Shown in pieces: positions 56,766 to 64,000 of a DNA stretch of 64,000 nt (position 1 is its first letter; each line of letters opens with the position of its first letter). The stretch spans positions 327,641-391,640 of the forward strand of contig NZ_HE997646.1 of NCBI RefSeq assembly GCF_000312485.1, given 5' to 3'. The position numbers and the translations under genes were made by a program. The notes beneath the pieces are model-generated. The model was given only the letters and a program-made list of their open reading frames with translations, searched no databases and had not been told where the DNA came from. This DNA comes from Yersinia massiliensis CCUG 53443. Its GTDB lineage: Bacteria; Pseudomonadota; Gammaproteobacteria; Enterobacterales; Enterobacteriaceae.

Positions 56766-56787
56766 ATGGCCCTACAGTATAGGCCAT
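56766..56787. promoter_or_regulatory. Palindrome between the MocR and AhpD-like genes
   Basis: ATGGCC (56766-56771) and GGCCAT (56782-56787) are inverted across 10 bases that include TACAGTAT. It sits mid-way in the 96-base divergent spacer and is a candidate operator for the MocR-type regulator. Confidence 0.55.
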
Positions 56788-56839
56788 GGTGTTGCTAAAG
56801 TAGCGACCTGTTTCGCAGCAAATCTCACAGGTAAATATC

Positions 56840-57271
56840 ATGGTCAAGCAACGTCTTTATTTCTCCGAACTCTCTCCAGTGACCTACAAAGCATTGGTAA
56901 ATACATCCCTGACGCTCGATAAAAGTTCGTTGCCAAAAGCAATGATAGAAATGATCTTCATGCGGGTTTCACAGATCAACGGCTGTGCGTTCTGCCTCAA
57001 TATGCACGGTAAATTCCTGCGTGAGAGTGGCTTTGATGACGCTAAAATGGACACCATCGCGGGGTGGCGGTTAAGCCATGCCTTCAGTGAAGCGGAGCGA
57101 GCAGCATTGGATTGGGCAGAAGCCGTGACAAATATCACCACCAGCGGTACACCTGACAACATTTTCGAGGCGTTAAAAGCGCATTTTACCGATGTTGAAA
57201 TTTCTGATTTAACTTTCGCCATCAGTATCATGAATGCTTTTAACCGCTTAGCGGTTAGCCTGCGTCAGTGA
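56840..57271 (+). CDS. AhpD-like (CMD family) protein
   Basis: 143-residue carboxymuconolactone decarboxylase family protein with the redox motif CAFC (about residues 48-51) followed by H55, the AhpD alkylhydroperoxidase signature MRVSQINGCAFCLNMHGKFLR. Probably a thiol-dependent peroxidase. It is divergent from, and may be controlled by, the MocR-type regulator. Confidence 0.86.
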   Translation: MVKQRLYFSELSPVTYKALVNTSLTLDKSSLPKAMIEMIFMRVSQINGCAFCLNMHGKFLRESGFDDAKMDTIAGWRLSHAFSEAERAALDWAEAVTNITTSGTPDNIFEALKAHFTDVEISDLTFAISIMNAFNRLAVSLRQ

Positions 57272-57571
57272 GAAACTCCTCCCGCCACTATTTTGTAGTA
57301 AGAATAATTCCGCATTAAAAATATTTTTAGCCTGCTCATTATGACTCATCTCGGCTGTCAGCCCCGTGCTGGCAGCCTCGCCACAATACAACTCATAAAT
57401 TGCACACAAATAACTACATGTAGTGTGGTTGAATTAAATAAATACTAGATATAGTATTTATTCATCACCTACGGAAATAAAACTGTGGATGATTATCAGG
57501 GGCCGGTCGTCATGACACACCAACAACCGCCTAATTACGCCTTTCCTCAATGCAAAAGGTAAATGCGAATC
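57272..57571. other. nrdH upstream region (300 bases)
   Basis: Contains two NrdR boxes (57411-57426 and 57442-57457) and the presumed nrdHIEF promoter. Inverted GGCTG/CAGCC stretches near 57352-57376 have no T run and could be a weak end for the AhpD-like transcript. Confidence 0.6.
57411..57457 (+). promoter_or_regulatory. Paired NrdR boxes
   Basis: TAACTACATGTAGTGT (57411-57426) and ATACTAGATATAGTAT (57442-57457) match the 16-bp NrdR consensus ACACwATATATwGTGT. They are spaced 31 bases apart start to start, i.e. three helical turns, as in characterised NrdR promoters. Confidence 0.82.
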
Positions 57572-57808
57572 ATGAGCATTATTATTTACAGCAAACCCGA
57601 TTGTGTCCAGTGCAATGCCACCTACCGCGCCTTAGATAAGCAAGGGATTACTTATCAGGTAGTTGATTTAACAGAAGATTCTCAAGCATTAAATCATGTT
57701 AAATCACTGGGCTATCAGCAAGTTCCTGTGATTATTACCCATGACGACCATTGGTCTGGTTTTCGCCCCGACAAAATAAGCGCTCTGGCTCAAGCTGTCG
57801 GTGCTTAA
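57572..57808 (+). CDS. nrdH: Glutaredoxin-like protein NrdH
   Basis: Electron donor to the class Ib reductase. The CVQC active site ([17 protein letters not shown]) and C-terminal WSGFRPDKI, the NrdH signature, are present. ATG 57572 gives 78 residues; ATG 57563 is also possible, but AAAGGT would be only 3 bases away. It overlaps nrdI's alternative starts. Confidence 0.93.
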   Translation: MSIIIYSKPDCVQCNATYRALDKQGITYQVVDLTEDSQALNHVKSLGYQQVPVIITHDDHWSGFRPDKISALAQAVGA

Positions 57809-57821
57809 CGGGGACAATGGA

Positions 57822-58226
57822 ATGAACCCGCTGGTCTATTTTTCCAGCTCTTCACAAAACACTCATCGTTTTGTCGAGAAACTGGCGCTCCCTGCGATGC
57901 GCATCCCCATCGCAGGTGCACGAGAAAAGTTACGGGTCGAGCAACCCTATATTTTGTTAGTACCCAGTTATGGCGGTGGTAGCCCGATAGGTGCTGTGCC
58001 GATTCAGGTTATTCGATTTCTTAATGATCCCCATAACCGTTCATTGATCCGCGGCGTTATTGCCGCGGGTAACACTAATTTTGGCGACGCCTATTGCTTG
58101 GCAGGGAAAATCATTTCCGAGAAGTGCCTGGTTCCTTATCTGTATCGCTTTGAACTACTGGGTACAGCAGAAGATGTGGCTAACGTGCGCAAGGGAGTAA
58201 CTGAATTTTGGCAACGACAGAACTGA
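57822..58226 (+). CDS. nrdI: Flavodoxin-like NrdI
   Basis: Reduced flavoprotein that generates the Mn2-tyrosyl cofactor of NrdF. The FMN-binding [15 protein letters not shown] and PSYGGGSP segments and [18 protein letters not shown] are diagnostic. ATG 57822 gives 134 residues. It overlaps nrdE by 19 bases. Confidence 0.94.
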   Translation: MNPLVYFSSSSQNTHRFVEKLALPAMRIPIAGAREKLRVEQPYILLVPSYGGGSPIGAVPIQVIRFLNDPHNRSLIRGVIAAGNTNFGDAYCLAGKIISEKCLVPYLYRFELLGTAEDVANVRKGVTEFWQRQN

Positions 58227-60358
58227 AAATCACCGATCCATCTAATAGTGAGCTGGACTATCACTCACTGAATGCGATGCTGAATCTCTATGACGCTGAC
58301 GGGCGTATCCAGTTTGATAAAGACCGACTGGCGGCGCGGCAATACTTCTTGCAACACGTCAATCAAAACACCGTTTTCTTCCATAATTTACAGGAGAAAC
58401 TTGATTATCTGGTGGAAGAGGAATATTACGAAAAAGAGGTGCTGGATCAGTATGATTTCAGCTTTATCAAGAGCCTATTCCAGCAGGCTTACAGCAAGAA
58501 ATTTCGCTTCCCGACCTTCCTTGGCGCGTTTAAATATTACACCAGCTATACGCTAAAAACCTTTGATGGCAAACGCTATCTGGAACGTTATGAAGATCGT
58601 GTTTGCTTAGTCGCCCTGACACTGGCGGCCGGCAACCCGCAGCTTGCCCGAGAATTGGTTGAGGAAATCATCTCTGGCCGTTTCCAACCCGCGACCCCAA
58701 CCTTCCTCAATTGCGGTAAAAAACAGCGTGGCGAGCTCGTTTCCTGCTTCTTGCTGCGCATGGAAGACAACATGGAGTCCATTGGCCGCTCGATAAATTC
58801 AGCGTTGCAATTATCCAAGCGAGGTGGCGGTGTTGCGTTTCTGCTGAGCAACATTCGTGAAGTCGGCGCACCTATCAAACGAATCGAAAATCAGTCATCC
58901 GGCGTTATTCCAATCATGAAAATGCTGGAAGATGCGTTCTCTTATGCCAACCAACTGGGTGCGCGCCAAGGTGCTGGAGCGGTCTATCTTCATGCCCACC
59001 ATCCGGATATTTTACGCTTTCTCGATACCAAACGAGAAAACGCCGATGAAAAGGTCCGGATTAAAACCCTGTCACTGGGGGTGGTGATTCCTGATATCAC
59101 GTTTGAACTGGCGAAGAATAATGAAGAAATGTACCTATTCTCGCCTTATGACGTCGAACAGGTTTATGGCATGCCGATGTCTGAAATCAGCATCAGCGAA
59201 AAATACCGTGAAATGGTCGATAACAAGCGCATTCGCAAAAGCAAAATAAAGGCTCGCGAATTCTTCCAGATCCTCGCAGAAATCCAGTTTGAATCCGGCT
59301 ACCCCTATATGATGTTTGAAGACACAGTCAATCGTGCCAATCCGATTAAAGGCCGGATCAATATGAGCAACCTGTGCTCAGAAATATTGCAGGTAAATTC
59401 CCCTTCCGAATATAACGATGACCTTGGTTACCGCCACATTGGCAAAGATATCTCCTGTAATCTGGGTTCATTGAACATTGCCCACACCATGGATTCACCC
59501 GATTTTGGCAAATCCATTGAAACCGCGATCCGAGGGCTAACAGCAGTCTCAGATATGAGCAATATTCGCTCAGTGCCTTCTATTGATAAAGGCAATCAGG
59601 AATCCCATGCCATTGGTCTGGGGCAGATGAATCTGCACGGTTATCTAGCACGCGAACGCATGTTCTACGGTTCGGAAGAAGCGCTCGACTTCACCAATAT
59701 GTACTTCTATACCGTGGTGTATCATGCCATCCGTGCCTCTAACTTGTTGGCGATAGAACGAGGTTGTCACTTTAAAGGTTTCGATGAATCAACCTATGCT
59801 TCGGGAAAATATTTCACTCAATATATCGAACAGCGCTGGCAGCCTAAAACCGCCAAAGTACAGGCACTCTTTTCCGACGCAGGTATTCATATTCCCGACC
59901 AACAAGATTGGGCGGCATTGCGCCAATCCGTGATGGCACATGGCATTTATAATCAGAATTTGCAGGCCGTTCCGCCGACTGGTTCGATTTCATACATCAA
60001 CCATTCGACATCAAGCATTCACCCCATCGTCTCCCCGATTGAGATCCGCAAAGAAGGCAAAATTGGACGCGTCTATTATCCCGCGCCTTTTATGACTAAC
60101 GATAACCTTGAATATTATCAAGACGCTTATCAAATTGGGCCGGAGAAGATCATCGACACCTATGCACAAGCGACCCAGCATGTTGATCAAGGGTTATCAC
60201 TGACACTGTTTTTCCGCGATACCGCCACCACCCGCGATATTAATAAAGCGCAGATATATGCGTGGAAAAAAGGGATCAAAACGATTTATTACATTCGGTT
60301 GCGTCAGATGGCACTCGAAGGCACGGAAGTCGAAGGCTGTGTTTCCTGCTCGCTGTAA
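58208..60358 (+). CDS. nrdE: Class Ib ribonucleotide reductase alpha subunit NrdE
   Basis: Reduces ribonucleoside diphosphates to dNDPs. The active site region [10 protein letters not shown] and paired cysteines ([26 protein letters not shown]) and the C-terminal EGCVSCSL redox tail are present. The start is TTG 58208 (MATTELK), aligned with E. coli NrdE, with the stop of nrdI 19 bases in. Length 716 residues. The last codons are duplicated just after the stop. Confidence 0.95.
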   Translation: MATTELKITDPSNSELDYHSLNAMLNLYDADGRIQFDKDRLAARQYFLQHVNQNTVFFHNLQEKLDYLVEEEYYEKEVLDQYDFSFIKSLFQQAYSKKFRFPTFLGAFKYYTSYTLKTFDGKRYLERYEDRVCLVALTLAAGNPQLARELVEEIISGRFQPATPTFLNCGKKQRGELVSCFLLRMEDNMESIGRSINSALQLSKRGGGVAFLLSNIREVGAPIKRIENQSSGVIPIMKMLEDAFSYANQLGARQGAGAVYLHAHHPDILRFLDTKRENADEKVRIKTLSLGVVIPDITFELAKNNEEMYLFSPYDVEQVYGMPMSEISISEKYREMVDNKRIRKSKIKAREFFQILAEIQFESGYPYMMFEDTVNRANPIKGRINMSNLCSEILQVNSPSEYNDDLGYRHIGKDISCNLGSLNIAHTMDSPDFGKSIETAIRGLTAVSDMSNIRSVPSIDKGNQESHAIGLGQMNLHGYLARERMFYGSEEALDFTNMYFYTVVYHAIRASNLLAIERGCHFKGFDESTYASGKYFTQYIEQRWQPKTAKVQALFSDAGIHIPDQQDWAALRQSVMAHGIYNQNLQAVPPTGSISYINHSTSSIHPIVSPIEIRKEGKIGRVYYPAPFMTNDNLEYYQDAYQIGPEKIIDTYAQATQHVDQGLSLTLFFRDTATTRDINKAQIYAWKKGIKTIYYIRLRQMALEGTEVEGCVSCSL

Positions 60359-60379
60359 ATTTTCCTGCTCGCTGTAAAT
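60342..60379. repeat. 19-bp tandem duplication at the nrdE stop
   Basis: TTTCCTGCTCGCTGTAAAT occurs at 60342-60360 and again at 60361-60379. The first copy encodes the final SCSL and stop codon of nrdE; the second is non-coding. An exact slippage-type duplication. Confidence 0.9.
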
Positions 60380-60399
60380 AAACAGAATTGGGTTAATAA

Positions 60400-61383
<984 letters not shown>

Positions 61384-62030
61384 ACTTTTTCATCTCGGTT
61401 TTCACCCTCATCATCTGGGTGTAAAAAATGGGCATCTAAGGCCAATAGGCAGCCGCTATGAGGTTGCCTATTTTTTCCGTTCATTACTTCCCTCTCCGCA
61501 CCCCAAAAAACGATCGTCTCCCCACTCTTCTTTTGGCTGTCCAGAGCCCTCATTTAGCAGTGGAATCTGAAATTATTATCAGGCAATGCATTTAGCGACA
61601 GAGCAGAGTATAAGGGGAACTCAGCGCTTCTTTCTTGATGGAAAAAGGGTCTTATCCAAGCTGAAGACTAGGCTTTTCTTCGTGGCTAATGGGCACCTAA
61701 AATCAGGCGAAATATAATCATTAATAGTACGTAAAAATATTAATCCTATATGTTCGATATTCAACCCAATAACAACCTAATTATCGATAGGATTTATCGA
61801 CAATATTAGTCGATTCACAACACCTAAAAAACCACAATATTAACGCATGTAAATTAACCCTTCTGGAAGATATATATAGCTGTCGTTATCGCGCTGAGTT
61901 TGATTATAAGAACATTGAGGGTTGTCTCAGATTCTCATTGTGTTAGGGTATATGGCGCTCTATTTTTTCATCAGGATAATATCGATCGAATAAATATAAT
62001 TCAAAATTGACAGAGGAATACACCAGTTGC
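61384..62030. other. nrdF-proV intergenic region (about 650 bases)
   Basis: Starts with a terminator (61444-61477), then a long AT-rich tract that presumably contains the osmoregulated proU promoter and possible H-NS-type silencing sequence. No gene is seen. Confidence 0.5.
61444..61477 (+). terminator. Terminator of nrdHIEF
   Basis: AATAGGCA (61444-61451) and TGCCTATT (61465-61472) form an 8-bp stem followed by T4 and C. Confidence 0.7.
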
Positions 62031-63230
62031 ATGGCAATTAAACTCGAAGTAAAGAATCTATATAAAATATTTGGAGAACATCCCGAACGGGCTTTTAAGC
62101 TGCTTGAATCCGGTAAGAATAAAGAGCAGATATTTGCTAAAACAGGTTTGTCCGTTGGCGTTAAAGATGCCAATCTGGCCATTGAAGAAGGCGAGATATT
62201 CGTCATCATGGGGTTATCCGGATCGGGTAAATCCACCCTGGTACGCCTTCTCAATCGTCTGATAGAACCTACTCGTGGTGAAGTCCTCATCGATGGCGAA
62301 GATATTGCCAAAATATCTGATAGTGCACTGCGCACTGTTCGCCGTAATAAGATCAGTATGGTCTTCCAATCCTTTGCATTGATGCCTCATTTAAATGTGC
62401 TCGATAATACCGCATTCGGTATGGAGCTGGCTGGCGTTCCTCAACAGGAGCGTCATGAAAAAGCCATGGAAGCATTGCGCCAAGTCAGTCTGGATAATTA
62501 CGCCCATTCTTATCCTGATGAACTCTCTGGTGGGATGCGTCAGCGCGTCGGTTTGGCCCGAGCCATGGCAAATAACCCTGATATCCTATTAATGGATGAA
62601 GCGTTTTCTGCGCTCGACCCATTAATTCGTACCGAGATGCAAGATGAGCTGGTCAAGTTACAGGCCAAACATCAAAGAACCATTGTGTTTATCTCTCATG
62701 ATCTGGATGAAGCCATGCGCATTGGCGATCGTATTGCCATTATGCAGGGCGGTGAAGTAGTACAGGTCGGCACGCCGGATGAAATACTGAACAAACCGGC
62801 CAATGACTATGTGCGCACCTTCTTCCGTGGCGTTGACATTAGTCATGTCTTTAGCGCCAAGGATATTGCCCGTCGTCGCCCAGTATCTTTGATCCGTAAA
62901 ACACCGGGTTTCGGCCCACGTTCAGCGTTAAAACTGCTGCAAGATGAAGACCGCGACTATGGCTATGTGCTGGAGCGCGGGCAGAAGTTTATTGGCGTGG
63001 TATCGATAGATTCACTGAAAAAAGCCTTGGCTGAGAACCAGTCGTTGGACAGCGCTTTGCTGGCTGATCCCGCACCGGTTCCCGCAGAGATGCCCCTCAG
63101 TGAGCTGATTTCTCTGGTCGCTCAAGCACCGTGCGCGGTGCCAGTCGTCGGTGAAGACAGCAGTTATATCGGTATTATTTCCAAAGCCATGCTGTTGCAG
63201 GCTCTGGATAAGGAGACGCCAAATGAGTGA
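62031..63230 (+). CDS. proV: Glycine betaine/proline ABC transporter ATPase ProV
   Basis: ATPase of the osmoprotectant importer Pro[19 protein letters not shown], Walker A (GLSGSGKST), signature (ELSGGMRQR), Walker B ([12 protein letters not shown]) and two C-terminal CBS domains (about 280-395) fit ProV. ATG 62031 gives 399 residues like E. coli (400); a TTG at 62007 is in frame but less likely. Overlaps proW by 8 bases. Confidence 0.96.
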   Translation: MAIKLEVKNLYKIFGEHPERAFKLLESGKNKEQIFAKTGLSVGVKDANLAIEEGEIFVIMGLSGSGKSTLVRLLNRLIEPTRGEVLIDGEDIAKISDSALRTVRRNKISMVFQSFALMPHLNVLDNTAFGMELAGVPQQERHEKAMEALRQVSLDNYAHSYPDELSGGMRQRVGLARAMANNPDILLMDEAFSALDPLIRTEMQDELVKLQAKHQRTIVFISHDLDEAMRIGDRIAIMQGGEVVQVGTPDEILNKPANDYVRTFFRGVDISHVFSAKDIARRRPVSLIRKTPGFGPRSALKLLQDEDRDYGYVLERGQKFIGVVSIDSLKKALAENQSLDSALLADPAPVPAEMPLSELISLVAQAPCAVPVVGEDSSYIGIISKAMLLQALDKETPNE

Positions 63231-64000
63231 TCAAATCCAGGTCAATGACCAAACAGTCAATAACCCATGGGCGACCGATGCCGCTGCATCTACAGCATCG
63301 ACGGTGACGGATACCCCCGCTCAGAGCCTGTCAGCCGCTGCTGACCCTTGGGGTGCGAGCATGGCGGAGGGTAGTCGTGCCGCGGGGAATGCAGGCCATG
63401 AGGTTGCCGCTCAGGCAGCGCAGGGCCAAATGAACAATACCGACTGGCTAAACAGCGCACCAACCGCAGCACCTGAACATTTCAGCCTGATGGACCCGTT
63501 CCATACCACATGGGTGCCATTAGACTCGTGGGTTACCCACGGTATTGATTGGGTCGTCATGCATTTTCGCCCACTGTTCCAAGGCATTCGAGTGCCCGTA
63601 GACTTTATCCTCAGTGGTTTTCAGCACTTACTACTGGGTATGCCTGCACCGGTAGCAATACTGGTTTTCGCCCTGATCGCTTGGCAGTTCTCCACCTTGG
63701 GTATGGGCGTCGCGACGCTCGTCTCACTGATTGCAATCGGCGCGATCGGCGCATGGTCACAAGCTATGGTGACACTGGCGCTGGTGCTGACTTCGCTGTT
63801 CTTTTGTATTCTTATCGGGCTACCGCTTGGGATATGGCTGGCGCGCAGCAATAATGCCGCGCGTATCATTCGGCCCTTGTTGGATGCCATGCAAACGACC
63901 CCTGCTTTCGTCTATCTGGTGCCAATCGTCATGCTATTTGGTATCGGTAACGTCCCAGGTGTCGTCGTCACCATCATCTTTGCCTTACCACCGATTGTCC
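63223..64000 (+). CDS. proW: Glycine betaine/proline ABC transporter permease ProW (3' partial)
   Basis: Permease of ProU, cut by the window end. [21 protein letters not shown] leads a long hydrophilic N-terminus (about 100 residues) typical of enterobacterial ProW; then membrane helices and the start of the permease domain with [28 protein letters not shown]. The visible part is 259 codons. ATG 63223 overlaps proV by 8 bases and the pair is coupled. Confidence 0.95.
   Translation, partial: MSDQIQVNDQTVNNPWATDAAASTASTVTDTPAQSLSAAADPWGASMAEGSRAAGNAGHEVAAQAAQGQMNNTDWLNSAPTAAPEHFSLMDPFHTTWVPLDSWVTHGIDWVVMHFRPLFQGIRVPVDFILSGFQHLLLGMPAPVAILVFALIAWQFSTLGMGVATLVSLIAIGAIGAWSQAMVTLALVLTSLFFCILIGLPLGIWLARSNNAARIIRPLLDAMQTTPAFVYLVPIVMLFGIGNVPGVVVTIIFALPPIV

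Overview
The window is enterobacterial chromosome and most likely Yersinia. The backbone genes (rseCBA-rpoE, nadB, trmN6, srmB, grcA, ung, grpE, nadK, recN, bamE, rnfH-ratA, smpB-ssrA, then ygaC, ygaM, nrdHIEF, proVW) are in an order familiar from Enterobacteriaceae. The urease locus (ureABCEFGD, then a urea channel and a NiCoT nickel permease, with a five-gene Ni-type ABC transporter upstream) is the arrangement known from Yersinia as ure-yut-ynt. The species cannot be fixed from this window.

Layout. 1-5.4 kb: an AT-rich membrane-protein gene of unknown function (5' end outside the window), the sigma-E regulon core rpoE-rseA-rseB-rseC on the minus strand, and divergent nadB. 5.4-14.5 kb: housekeeping genes with readable regulatory sites: an FNR box at grcA, a sigma-32 promoter at grpE and LexA boxes at recN. 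14.5-15.3 kb: tmRNA followed by an integrase relic. This opens a block of about 38 kb of accessory functions that ends where the ygaC-asr-ygaM-nrd-proU backbone resumes near 53.6 kb.

Accessory block. 15.3-19.4 kb: a small kinase-like NTPase, a RidA-like protein, and a MerR-controlled group (decarboxylase-family protein, periplasmic beta-propeller; divergently a zinc-ribbon protein and a dienelactone-hydrolase-like protein). 19.6-27.3 kb: a complete ferric citrate system, fecIRABCDE, with Fur and FecI-type promoter signals. 27.4-33.7 kb: a chitobiose PTS operon chbBCARG without chbF, followed by a large exported glycoside-hydrolase-like protein. 34.2-37.7 kb: an exported sugar dehydrogenase, a pair of fluoride-channel subunits, a palindromic repeat element and a Kch-type potassium channel. 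38.1-52.1 kb: hdeB, nickel permease, urea channel, the complete urease operon and the yntABCDE importer.

How it fits together. Urease with two nickel uptake routes and a urea channel, HdeB and Asr form a concentrated acid-survival locus. UreC carries an unusual residue after its catalytic histidine. 53-64 kb holds small conserved proteins, a MocR regulator divergent from an AhpD-like gene, the NrdR-type-controlled class Ib ribonucleotide reductase nrdHIEF, and the start of the glycine betaine importer proVW; proW runs off the window end.
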